From: Gammaproteobacteria bacterium
Lineage (GTDB): Bacteria > Pseudomonadota > Gammaproteobacteria > Steroidobacterales > Steroidobacteraceae
Reading direction: 5' to 3'
Assembly (NCBI GenBank): GCA_029857655.1
Contig: JAOUGR010000076.1
Coordinates: 1-8,646 of the forward strand
DNA length: 8,646 bases
Below are positions 1 to 6,512 of the stretch, in pieces. The position numbers and the translations under genes were made by a program. The notes below the pieces were generated by a model. That model saw only the letters and a program-made list of their open reading frames with translations. It was not told the origin of the DNA and did no database searches. Numbering within the stretch: the first letter of the stretch is position 1; each line of letters opens with the position of its first letter.

Positions 1-1258
1 CAACGGTCTCAATCTCGGGCCGGTCGGCAAAATATGTCATCAGGTCGCCGTGTGTGAGGTCGATCTGGTTGCCGACCGCCAGCATGTAGCGCGGATCGAG
101 CCACGGGTTCTGGCTGATGCGCGTGATCATGAACGCGCCGCTCTGGCTCAACAGCACGGAGTTGCGCTCCGGCTTCTTGCTCGGCTTCGGCAGCCGCTCG
201 AGGGGAATGAACCACGAGTCGTACGAGCCGGGGTGCGAAACGACGCCGAGACAGTTGGCGCCGAGGAATATCGGGCCGCCACCATGTCCTTGGTGCGCGG
301 CATTGATGCGCACCGCCAGCAGAGCGGCGGGTTCCCGGCTCGCCGCCGTCTCGCCGAGGCCGCCGGGGATCAGCATCACGGCTTCCGCCGAGTCGGTCGC
401 GATGATCTCGTCGACGATGCCGTAGACGGAATCGGCGGCGACCGCGACGATCAGCAGATCGAGCTTCCGGTCGAGCGCCTGCAGGCCCGCAACGCATTGC
501 ACGCCGTCGACTTCGGTCGCGCCGGGCCGGATGACCCGGAGTTGCTGCCTGGGATACCCGCTGCCCATCAGATTGCGCAGGATGATCCGGCCGAAGTTCA
601 TGCCCGAGGCCGAGACACCGATCAGCCCGATCGATGCCGGATGGACGAGCTTGTCGATCTTGCGGATCGGGCGCGGCAGGCGCCCGGCGACCGGCGCGCC
701 GAACTCGCAGCGCGCCACCTGTGCCGTCACCGCGCCGGCGACCTGCACCGGATCGAGTTCCAGAACCTCCAGCACCGGCTCGGTACCCCGATGGCCCGCC
801 GCCTGGCGGCGCGCGAGGTCCAGCAGACGCGCGAACACGGCTTCAAGCTGTGCATCAGGCGGGGACGTTCCGTCACGTCCCGAGGTCGCAGCGAGTTTCC
901 GGTAGGCCAGCGTGCGCCGGAACCGCAGCAGGAAATCCTTTGCGTCGGTCAGCTCGGTCGAGGCATAAACGCGCACGCGATCCTGGCCATGATTGCGGTC
1001 AGCCAGGGCGCCATCGAGGCCGCCGAGTCCGGCGCTGATGACCAGGCCGAATTCGCGCGTATTCTCGAGGCAGATGCGCAGCTCGACGGCTGGCTGCGTC
1101 ACGGGCGACGTAGCGCCCATGCCGAGGCCGGCGAGCAACACGTCGAGTTCCTCGGGATTCAGGGAGCGGCGCCCGTCACTCTGGGCCTCACGGAAGATCG
1201 CCGCTGCCGAGGTGTCTGCACGGGCGCTGCCCGGTTCAGACAATGAAGCGCCCACCAT
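1..1258 (-). CDS. Acyl-CoA synthetase (NDP-forming), 3' end cut by window
   Basis: Probable NDP-forming acyl-CoA synthetase, which in this family interconverts acyl-CoA, NDP and phosphate with free acid, CoA and NTP. 419 residues are visible and the C-terminus lies beyond base 1. Residues about 1-199 resemble an ATP-grasp module: an opening like ATP-grasp_5 (NPEELDVLLAGLG), then a run like its C-terminal half (LVISAGLGG, ELDPVQV). The stretch that normally carries the ATP-contacting Lys and the HK motif seems absent. From K200 a CoA-binding Rossmann domain follows (SIGLIGVSASGMNFG at 209-223, LIPGGLGE), then a succinyl-CoA-ligase-like domain (GANCLGVVSHPG, LLSQSGAF, GNQIDLTHGD). The phosphohistidine region would be off the window. 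ATG at 1258 is chosen because GGGGAG (1272-1267) sits 8 bases upstream. It is divergent from iorA across a palindromic site, suggesting joint control and a role on the IorAB product. Family assignment is firm; activity, substrate and the role of the N-terminal module are inference. Confidence 0.85.
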   Translation of the reverse strand, partial: MVGASLSEPGSARADTSAAAIFREAQSDGRRSLNPEELDVLLAGLGMGATSPVTQPAVELRICLENTREFGLVISAGLGGLDGALADRNHGQDRVRVYASTELTDAKDFLLRFRRTLAYRKLAATSGRDGTSPPDAQLEAVFARLLDLARRQAAGHRGTEPVLEVLELDPVQVAGAVTAQVARCEFGAPVAGRLPRPIRKIDKLVHPASIGLIGVSASGMNFGRIILRNLMGSGYPRQQLRVIRPGATEVDGVQCVAGLQALDRKLDLLIVAVAADSVYGIVDEIIATDSAEAVMLIPGGLGETAASREPAALLAVRINAAHQGHGGGPIFLGANCLGVVSHPGSYDSWFIPLERLPKPSKKPERNSVLLSQSGAFMITRISQNPWLDPRYMLAVGNQIDLTHGDLMTYFADRPEIETV

Positions 1259-1301
1259 CAAACGGGCTCCCCGCAAAGATCGATTATTGGTCAGGCTGAA
1301 T

Positions 1302-1317
1302 TGGTATCATGATACCA
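1302..1317. promoter_or_regulatory. 16-bp perfect palindrome, putative operator between divergent synthetase and iorA genes
   Basis: TGGTATCA followed directly by its reverse complement TGATACCA, in the 109-base region between the divergent synthetase (start 1258) and iorA (start 1368). AATT occurs on both flanks, two bases further out on the right, so the symmetry nearly continues. The site is AT-rich in a GC-rich region and lies about 44 and 51 bases from the two start codons, where a dimeric repressor or activator could control both genes. GTA/TAC half sites are compatible with GntR- or TetR-type regulators, but no regulator gene is in the window and I cannot assign the family. I found no convincing -35/-10 pair here. 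Confidence 0.6.
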
Positions 1318-1367
1318 CAATTGTTCCGCCCCACGACTTGAGGCCCTGGGCGGCGAGGATCAGCACC

Positions 1368-3272
1368 ATGTCCGCGATCGAACCGACACTCGAGGCTCGC
1401 CATCCCGCGCTTGCGGATGCCGGTGCGCGCGTGCTGCTGTCGGGGAATGAAGCCATCGCGCGCGGCGCATGGGAGGCGGGGTTGCGGCTCGCGGCCGCGT
1501 ATCCCGGCACGCCATCGACCGAAATCCTCGAGACGCTCAGCCTGTTTCCCGGCGTCTACGCCGAGTGGTCGGTGAACGAAAAGGTCGCGTTGGAAATCGC
1601 GATCGGCGCGAGTCTCTCGGGTGCACGCGCACTGTGCGCGATGAAGCACGTCGGCATGAACGTCGCGAGCGATGCGCTGATGACGATCACGGTGGCAGGC
1701 ATCTCGGGCGGGCTTGTGCTCGCGATCGCCGATGACGTGGGCGTGTCGTCGTCGCAGAACGAGCAGGACTCGCGCTTCTGGGGGCGCTTTGCGCACGTGC
1801 CGGTTCTCGAACCCGCCGACCCGCAGGAAGCGCTGGAGATGGCGAAGTTCGCGTTCGAATTGTCGCAGGCGCACGCGACGCCCGTGATCCTCCGCGTCAC
1901 GACACGCGTCTGCCACGTCAAGGCGCCAGTAACTGTTGGCGCAAGGGTTGAGAGGGATACTGCGGGTTTCCACCGCGATCCAGAGCGCTGGGTCCTGAGC
2001 CCGATCAACGCGCGGCGCCAGCTGCCGGCACAGGCCGAGCGCGAGCGCGTGCTTGCGGTGGTCTCGGAAGCGACGCCGCTGAATTTCATCACGCCCGGTT
2101 CCGACCGGCGTCTCGGCATCGTGACCTCGGGAGCCGCCTACCTGCACGTCCGTGAATGCTTCCCCGACCTGCCGGTGCTGAAGCTCGGCCTGACCTATCC
2201 GGTGCCGCTCGGGCTCGTCGGCCGCTTCGCGGCCGGGATCGACGAGCTGCTGGTCGTCGAAGAGACCGAGCCGTTTGTCGAACAGGCCATCCGGGCGGGC
2301 GGCATCGCAGCGCGCGGCAAGGACGTGCTGCCGCGAACCGGCGAACTCACGCCCGAGGTCCTCAGGCTGGCGGTGGCACCATTGCTCGGAGAGCCAGCCC
2401 CGTCCCTGCCGCCTTATCCGGCTGGCAACACGTTTCCGCGACCGCCGACGCTGTGCGCCGCCTGTCCGCACTCGGGCATCTACTACGTGCTGGCAAGGCT
2501 TCGGAAGAAAGTCCTGATCTCAGGAGACATTGGCTGCTACGCGCTGGGCGCCGGAGCGCCATGGCACGCGCTCGACACGGTGGTCGCGATGGGCTCATCG
2601 ATGGGCATCGCACTCGGGCTCGACAAGGCCCGCGGCGACGCCGACCGCTCCAAGGCGATCATCGCCGTGATCGGCGACTCGACCTTCCTGCACATGGGCA
2701 TGCAGGGATTGCTAAACATCGTTTATCAGCGCGGCAACATCACGGTCATCATTCTCGACAACCGCACGACCGCCATGACCGGCGGCCAGGACAATGCGGG
2801 TTCGGGTCGCGGGGTGCACGGCGAGGATGCCCCGCGTGTCGATTTCCCCCAGCTCGTGGCGGCACTCGGTGTGCGGCCCGAACGGATCCGCGTCGTCGAC
2901 CCCTACCAGTTGCCGGTGCTCGCAAGGACCGTGCGCGAGGAGACGGAATTCGCCGAGCCATCAGTCGTGATCGCACAGCGGCCTTGCGTGCTGTCCGACT
3001 TCTACGAAGCCACCCCGCCATTCCGGGTCGTCGACGAGGACTGCACCGGTTGCAGCAACTGCTTCAATGTCGGCTGCCCGGCAATTCACCTCAGCCGCTC
3101 CGAGCACAAGACCCTGGCTTCGGGAGCGGTCACCGAGCTCCAGTTCGCGGTGATCGATTCAATCGCGTGTACCGGCTGCGGACTTTGCGCAGCGGCCTGC
3201 GGACCAAAGGCGATCGTCGCGACCGCACCCGCCGACGGCGGCGCGGCCGGCGCGGCGGCCGCAAGATGCTGA
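1368..3272 (+). CDS. iorA: Indolepyruvate:ferredoxin oxidoreductase, alpha subunit (IorA-type)
   Basis: Large subunit of a thiamine-diphosphate, iron-sulfur 2-oxoacid:ferredoxin oxidoreductase. The family decarboxylates aryl-2-oxoacids (indolepyruvate, phenylpyruvate, 4-hydroxyphenylpyruvate) to aryl-acetyl-CoA while reducing ferredoxin; it is cytoplasmic. 634 residues, a usual IorA length. The N-terminal pyrimidine-type domain has SGNEAIARGAWEAG (25-38), AAYPGTPSTEI and EWSVNEKVALE (66-76). The C-terminal half has CAACPHSG (363-370), GDIGCYALG (386-394) and the TPP motif GDSTF at 436 through LDN near 465. Two ferredoxin-like [4Fe-4S] motifs close the protein: C559, C562, C565, C570 followed by P, and C601, C604, C607, C611 followed by GP instead of the common P. 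ATG 1368 is chosen for GAGGA at 1355-1359, 8 bases upstream, and because the conserved domain starts soon after; the open frame extends upstream without homology. It overlaps iorB by 7 bases. Subunit identity is firm; the 2-oxoacid is not. Confidence 0.93.
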   Translation: MSAIEPTLEARHPALADAGARVLLSGNEAIARGAWEAGLRLAAAYPGTPSTEILETLSLFPGVYAEWSVNEKVALEIAIGASLSGARALCAMKHVGMNVASDALMTITVAGISGGLVLAIADDVGVSSSQNEQDSRFWGRFAHVPVLEPADPQEALEMAKFAFELSQAHATPVILRVTTRVCHVKAPVTVGARVERDTAGFHRDPERWVLSPINARRQLPAQAERERVLAVVSEATPLNFITPGSDRRLGIVTSGAAYLHVRECFPDLPVLKLGLTYPVPLGLVGRFAAGIDELLVVEETEPFVEQAIRAGGIAARGKDVLPRTGELTPEVLRLAVAPLLGEPAPSLPPYPAGNTFPRPPTLCAACPHSGIYYVLARLRKKVLISGDIGCYALGAGAPWHALDTVVAMGSSMGIALGLDKARGDADRSKAIIAVIGDSTFLHMGMQGLLNIVYQRGNITVIILDNRTTAMTGGQDNAGSGRGVHGEDAPRVDFPQLVAALGVRPERIRVVDPYQLPVLARTVREETEFAEPSVVIAQRPCVLSDFYEATPPFRVVDEDCTGCSNCFNVGCPAIHLSRSEHKTLASGAVTELQFAVIDSIACTGCGLCAAACGPKAIVATAPADGGAAGAAAARC

Positions 3273-3880
3273 CGTCCGCGCCGCTCAACGTGTTCCTGTG
3301 CGGCGTGGGTGGCCAGGGCGTGATGACCACCGCGGACCTGATTGCTCAGGCGGCGGTTGCCCATGGTTTCGACTGCAAGAAATCGGAGATCGCCGGCATC
3401 TCCCAGCGGGGCGGCGTGGTGACTTCGCAGGTGCGTTTCGGCCCGAAGGTCCTGTCCGCGGTCATTACTCCTGGCACGGCCGATCTGCTGCTCGCGTTTG
3501 AACTGGCCGAGGCGCTTCGCGCTGCGACCTACCTGAAGCGTGGCGGCATCGCGCTCGTCAACGTGCTGCGGCTGCCGCCACCGGTCGTATCGCTCGGGCT
3601 GTTTCGCTATCCGGACGATCCGCTCGCCGAGTTGCGCGCCGCCGGGATATGCGTACACGAGATCGACGCCGGCGGGATTGCGCGCGGGCTCCACGATTTG
3701 CGGCTGGTCAACACCGTCATGCTCGGCGCCGCGGCCGGCTTCCTGCCGTTTCCGGCGGAGCAACTCGAGTCCCTGGTAATCGAGCGCTTCGCGGTCCGCA
3801 AGCCCGCGCTCGTCGTCGCCAATCGCCAGGCATTCGCTGCCGGCCGGATTGCGGCGGGAAAGATGCGCATTGGCGCCTGA
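3266..3880 (+). CDS. iorB: Indolepyruvate:ferredoxin oxidoreductase, beta subunit (IorB-type)
   Basis: Small, gamma-domain subunit of the IorAB 2-oxoacid:ferredoxin oxidoreductase, thought to help bind coenzyme A and complete the active site. 204 residues, a normal IorB length. It opens with the family signature around GVGGQGVMTTADLIAQAA (13-30) and continues with KKSEIAGISQRGGVVTSQVR (38-57), both typical of pyruvate/ketoisovalerate oxidoreductase gamma domains. DLLLAFELAEALR (73-85) and LVNTVMLGAAAGFLP (147-161) follow. No iron-sulfur motif is present, as expected. ATG 3266 lies inside the end of iorA (stop 3270-3272), a 7-base overlap that points to translational coupling and equal stoichiometry. 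The frame is open far upstream, but that part is only the shadow of iorA. The next gene is convergent, so iorAB appears to be a two-gene operon. Confidence 0.93.
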   Translation: MLTSAPLNVFLCGVGGQGVMTTADLIAQAAVAHGFDCKKSEIAGISQRGGVVTSQVRFGPKVLSAVITPGTADLLLAFELAEALRAATYLKRGGIALVNVLRLPPPVVSLGLFRYPDDPLAELRAAGICVHEIDAGGIARGLHDLRLVNTVMLGAAAGFLPFPAEQLESLVIERFAVRKPALVVANRQAFAAGRIAAGKMRIGA

Positions 3881-3902
3881 TCAAGTCCGGTTCAGTTTTC
3901 GC

Positions 3903-3925
3903 GGCCGGGTCGATGCCACTCGGCC
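3903..3925. terminator. Hairpin between convergent iorB and hemerythrin gene, possible weak bidirectional terminator
   Basis: GGCCGGGT (3903-3910) can pair with ACTCGGCC (3918-3925) over 8 pairs with one G-U, around a 7-base loop. It lies in the 45-base gap after the iorB stop and directly abuts the hemerythrin stop codon. No U-tract follows on either strand, so intrinsic termination is uncertain; it may act only as an mRNA 3'-end structure. Confidence 0.35.
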
Positions 3926-4423
3926 TCAGCAATTGACGGCATAGGCTTCATAAAGGCTGGCATCGGCCGCCGGGTCGAGGTTGTCCTCGAGCAGCGGCAG
4001 CAACACCATTTCTTCTTTTTGCACGTGGCCCAGCAGCCGATCGCACAGTTCGCCCGCGACGCGCTGGAATGCCTGCCAGCTGCGCGCGTCGAATCCACCG
4101 GCCGCTGCAGCGCGGGCGAGCGCACCCAGTTCCCGGCCCAGCGGCCGCATCGCCTCGTGCTCCTCGGTGAGGTGCGCACCAATCGCAGCGTCACCGATCC
4201 CGGCGAGGTAACCAAAGAGATGCGCTTCCTCGAAATCGAAATGGCGCGTGACTTCCGACTCCAGCGCGGGCGGAATATCCCGCAGCAACTGGGTCACCAG
4301 GCCGTCGGCCCGGTCCGGCGGTGCGTGACGGCACCGATCGAGCAGCGCGCCGAGACGCTCGACCAGCCTGATGGTCGCGAGGTGTTCATCGTGCAGTGTC
4401 TGGCAGACGCGTCTTGAAAACAT
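3926..4423 (-). CDS. Hemerythrin-domain (HHE) protein
   Basis: Predicted cytoplasmic four-helix hemerythrin-like protein that may bind a non-heme di-iron centre. Family members are tied to oxygen or nitric oxide sensing, NO detoxification or iron-sulfur repair. 165 residues from the chosen start. Candidate metal ligands recur in the expected helical order: HDEH at 11-14, HFDFEEAHLF at 61-70, HLTEEHE at 84-90, and HVQKEE at 133-138. No signal peptide or membrane segment is seen. ATG 4423 is preferred, with GGGGAG 11 bases upstream, a slightly long spacing; an in-frame GTG at 4459 would add 12 residues that do not look conserved. It diverges from the dehydrogenase gene, and the shared 93-base region has a palindrome over both candidate -10 elements, suggesting joint regulation. 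Fold assignment is good; ligand and exact role are unknown. Confidence 0.85.
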   Translation of the reverse strand: MFSRRVCQTLHDEHLATIRLVERLGALLDRCRHAPPDRADGLVTQLLRDIPPALESEVTRHFDFEEAHLFGYLAGIGDAAIGAHLTEEHEAMRPLGRELGALARAAAAGGFDARSWQAFQRVAGELCDRLLGHVQKEEMVLLPLLEDNLDPAADASLYEAYAVNC

Positions 4424-4449
4424 TGCTGGTGTAGCTCCCCGGCCATGCC

Positions 4450-4478
4450 TTGACGTCACCCGGGCTCAAAAGTACTAT
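4450..4478 (+). promoter_or_regulatory. Candidate sigma70-type promoter for the SDR gene
   Basis: TTGACG at 4450-4455 (5 of 6 to the -35 consensus) is followed after 17 bases by TACTAT at 4473-4478 (-10). A perfect TATAAT at 4476-4481 is also present, but its spacing is 20. The -10 lies in the palindrome at 4472-4486. Predicted transcription would start about 30 bases before ATG 4517. Confidence 0.5.
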
Positions 4479-4486
4479 AATAGTAC
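4472..4486. promoter_or_regulatory. 15-bp perfect palindrome, putative operator over divergent -10 elements
   Basis: GTACTAT, one A, then ATAGTAC: 7-bp arms in perfect dyad symmetry. It lies midway between the hemerythrin start (4423) and the SDR start (4517), overlaps the plus-strand -10, and touches or overlaps the minus-strand candidates. A bound dimer would block RNA polymerase in both directions, so repression released by a ligand is the simplest reading. It shares GTA/TAC ends with the palindrome at 1302-1317, but the arm-to-arm spacing differs, so a common regulator is only a possibility. Confidence 0.6.
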
Positions 4487-4514
4487 CATATTACCGTTTT
4501 AACGCCTTTGTCAA
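4485..4514 (-). promoter_or_regulatory. Candidate sigma70-type promoter for the hemerythrin gene
   Basis: On the minus strand TTGACA (4514-4509) is a perfect -35, with TATGGT (4490-4485) 18 bases later. An alternative pair is TTAAAA (4502-4497) with TATAGT (4479-4474) at 17 bases, whose -10 is inside the palindrome. The pairs cannot be ranked by eye. The perfect -35 lies just before the SDR start codon, so the divergent promoters overlap. Confidence 0.4.
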
Positions 4515-4516
4515 CG

Positions 4517-5233
4517 ATGCGCAGCCCCGTACACCATGATTTCCACGGCCATCTCGCGGTCGTGACCGGCGCCGCGCGCGGCATCGGCGGGTCGATTGCG
4601 GACGCGTTGGTGGCGGCCGGCGCCATCGTCTACGCCTTCGACATCGAAGCACCCGGACATTCGCGCTTCGAGTACCGCGAGGTCGACGCCAGCGATTCGG
4701 CCGCCGTCGAGGCGGCGGTCGCGGCGCTGCCGGGTACGCCGACCCTGCTCGTCAACAATGCCGGTATCACGCGCGACCGGACGCTCGCCAAGATGTCCGA
4801 CATTGAGTGGTCGAGCGTGCTGTCGGTCAACCTGACCGGCGCCTTTCACCTGATCCGCGCGATCGGGCCGCGGATGGCGGCCCAGGGCTTCGGCCGCATC
4901 GTCAACATCACGTCCATCAATGGCCTGCGGGGCAAGTTCGGACAGGGAAATTACGCAGCCTCCAAAGCGGGCCTGATCGGGCTGACGAAGACGGCGGCGC
5001 GGGAATTCGGCCGCGCCGGCGTCACGGTCAACGCAGTGGCACCTGGCATGGTGATGACGGCCATGGCGCGCAACCTGCCCGCTGAAGTCATCGCCCAGGC
5101 CGGCCGCGAAGCCGCGCTTGCAGCGCTCGCCGAGCCCGACGACGTCGCCCAGGCGGTACTGTTCCTGTTGTCTGATGGCGCGCGCGCCATCACCGGGGAG
5201 GTCCTGCGCGTCGATGCGGGACAGTACATTTGA
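4517..5233 (+). CDS. Short-chain dehydrogenase/reductase, FabG-like
   Basis: Classical SDR oxidoreductase using NAD(P)(H) on an alcohol/ketone pair; the best-known relatives are 3-oxoacyl-ACP and 3-hydroxyacyl-CoA reductases. 238 residues. The cofactor motif TGAARGIG is at 17-24 and NNAG at 80-83; the catalytic set is N105, S133, Y146 and K150 (YAASK); PG at 176-177 precedes the substrate loop. D42 at the end of the second strand (AFDIE) suggests NAD(H) preference, an inference from family rules. ATG 4517 is chosen; no clear Shine-Dalgarno precedes it, and a TTG at 4508 would add three residues. The gene stands alone on the plus strand, and its last 44 bases overlap the convergent membrane-protein gene. 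Context suggests a hydroxyacyl-CoA or alcohol substrate of an aromatic pathway, but the sequence does not show which. Confidence 0.88.
   Translation: MRSPVHHDFHGHLAVVTGAARGIGGSIADALVAAGAIVYAFDIEAPGHSRFEYREVDASDSAAVEAAVAALPGTPTLLVNNAGITRDRTLAKMSDIEWSSVLSVNLTGAFHLIRAIGPRMAAQGFGRIVNITSINGLRGKFGQGNYAASKAGLIGLTKTAAREFGRAGVTVNAVAPGMVMTAMARNLPAEVIAQAGREAALAALAEPDDVAQAVLFLLSDGARAITGEVLRVDAGQYI
5173..5192. repeat. 20-bp perfect palindrome at the convergent gene ends
   Basis: TGATGGCGCG (5173-5182) is followed at once by its reverse complement CGCGCCATCA (5183-5192). It is inside the 3' part of the SDR coding sequence and starts, on the minus strand, with the TGA stop of the membrane-protein gene (5192-5190). 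As RNA it can form a hairpin on either transcript, with up to 8 pairs and a 4-base loop. No U-tract follows. It could be an mRNA 3'-end structure or terminator aid for the minus operon, a protein-binding site, or codon-driven coincidence. Confidence 0.55.
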
Positions 5234-6512
5234 GAGCCGGGCTGACTTTTACCCGGAGCCGGCGCAATACATCAAAGCTGAACACGGCGTAGGCCAGGGC
5301 GCCAACAAGCCCGATAGCGCTGCCGGCCCGTACGAGCAGGGCGAAATTCGCGACGCTGCCCACGATGACACCGGCAAAAGCCAGCGCATGGCACCCGACG
5401 TGCAAACGCAGGGAGTCGCGCCGCAAGCCGGCGACTGCAAAGACCGACCCCAGTCCTGAGCCGGAACCCACATGCATCGAGACGAGCATTGGCAGGATCC
5501 GCTGCAGGATGCCGAGCAGGAATGTCAGCAGCCAACCCGCAAACAACAGGATGCCGAATTGCATGGGGCCCACCGCAGGATTTCCGAAAATCAGGGAGAC
5601 CAGCGCTGCACCCAGCGTCGCCGGCAGCAGTACCCAGGCCGTGCGCACCAGCAGGAAGGAGAGCCCGAGGCGCCGCAGCATGCCGTCGCGCAGCGCCTGA
5701 TGCATCAGCCGCAGGTGGATGCCGCTGGCAACCAGACCGAATCCGATCGCAGTCGACAGCAACGCCGGAGAACGGCCGAGGGCGCCCGCAGCGCCGAGCG
5801 CGACTGCGAGCAGCGCGGTGCCGAATCCGGCCCACGCGAGCCGACGATCCGGAACGGCAGCAAGCGTGAACATCGGCACGAGGACGTGGCTGAAGCCGAT
5901 CGCGAATAATCCCATGCCACCGAAGCCGCCCAGAATCACGTGTGCGAGCGCCAGCGCGCCGCGATCAGCCACCCCACCCCACCGGAAATCCATGGTCAGG
6001 GTGACTCCGAGCAGCATGGTGATCACCAGCGCAGCAAGTGCGGCCCAGCCATAGGCCAGCACGATCGGCGGATCTTTCGCCCGCCGCAGATTGTCAGCGA
6101 GCATGGCTGCAAACAGGCAAACCCCCGCGGCGACCATGCCGCCACCGACGTTTGCCGTGCCGGGGCGAACCGCATAAAAGCCGAACACCAGCAGGACGAG
6201 CCCCGGCAGCAGCAGCCAGAACGCCAACCGGATGGGCCAGACCGCGGCCAGCGGCTGGCGTGTCACTACCGGAAGAATCTGCACGGCGGCCCCGATCACT
6301 GCGCACACCAGCACGCCGATCGTCAACAGATGGACGGCGGCGAGTAGCGGCGCGAACCCACCGCGGAAGCCCGCGAGTTGCTCACCCGTGGCGAACAGCA
6401 CCGCCCAGAACGCGACATGCGACAACACGGCCATCGCCAAGAAGCGCAACGGCACTGAAGGTGGCAGCAGCCGGCCGCTCGCGCCCTGGATCAGGCGGGC
6501 GGCGAACATCAC
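5190..6512 (-). CDS. Polytopic heme-copper oxidase subunit I-like / NnrS-like membrane protein
   Basis: Integral inner-membrane protein of 440 residues with about 12 hydrophobic segments, roughly at 21-41, 55-82, 93-113, 122-139, 150-172, 185-212, 224-244, 250-264, 284-309, 316-346, 370-395 and 400-415. Histidines in or beside helices could bind heme or metal: H61 (HLLTIG), H191 (HVILGGFGG), H209 (GFSHVLVPMF), H347 (ILPMLVSMH) and H371/H375. This pattern, with QILPVVT and QRILPML echoing each other, resembles NnrS and heme-copper oxidase subunit I-like proteins linked to nitric oxide stress in denitrifiers. There is no full oxidase signature, so oxygen reductase activity is not claimed. The start is GTG 6512, whose TG is shared with the upstream stop (GTGA); ATG 6509 is equally possible (TGATG). 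No Shine-Dalgarno is visible, so coupling is likely. It is last in the molybdenum-enzyme operon and overlaps the SDR gene end by 44 bases. Confidence 0.75.
   Translation of the reverse strand: MMFAARLIQGASGRLLPPSVPLRFLAMAVLSHVAFWAVLFATGEQLAGFRGGFAPLLAAVHLLTIGVLVCAVIGAAVQILPVVTRQPLAAVWPIRLAFWLLLPGLVLLVFGFYAVRPGTANVGGGMVAAGVCLFAAMLADNLRRAKDPPIVLAYGWAALAALVITMLLGVTLTMDFRWGGVADRGALALAHVILGGFGGMGLFAIGFSHVLVPMFTLAAVPDRRLAWAGFGTALLAVALGAAGALGRSPALLSTAIGFGLVASGIHLRLMHQALRDGMLRRLGLSFLLVRTAWVLLPATLGAALVSLIFGNPAVGPMQFGILLFAGWLLTFLLGILQRILPMLVSMHVGSGSGLGSVFAVAGLRRDSLRLHVGCHALAFAGVIVGSVANFALLVRAGSAIGLVGALAYAVFSFDVLRRLRVKVSPALKCTVPHRRAGPPR

Noticed and set aside
50..1246. Long plus-strand open frame of 398 codons opposite the acyl-CoA synthetase
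   Set aside because: It is rich in Arg/Ala/His without recognisable domains, and the opposite strand reads cleanly as a CoA-binding protein with a good ribosome binding site.
1282..1320. Search for sigma70 promoters for iorA and the divergent synthetase
   Set aside because: No -35/-10 pair had both acceptable matches and spacing; TATCAT at 1305-1310 has no matching -35, so no promoter is annotated.
1284..2471. Long minus-strand open frame opposite iorA
   Set aside because: An antisense shadow of GC-rich codons; its composition is not protein-like and iorA motifs fill the plus strand.
2156..3265. Upstream extension of the iorB reading frame through iorA
   Set aside because: It lies over conserved iorA sequence, including the TPP and iron-sulfur parts; homology in the iorB frame begins only at ATG 3266.
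4451..4458. Small palindrome TGACGTCA beside the hemerythrin start
   Set aside because: Eight bases is too short to separate from chance, and it overlaps the SDR -35 element; not called as a separate operator.
5238..5262. Possible terminator hairpin CCGGG/CCCGG after the SDR stop
   Set aside because: Only five pairs around a loop of about ten bases, no U-tract, and it lies inside the convergent coding sequence.
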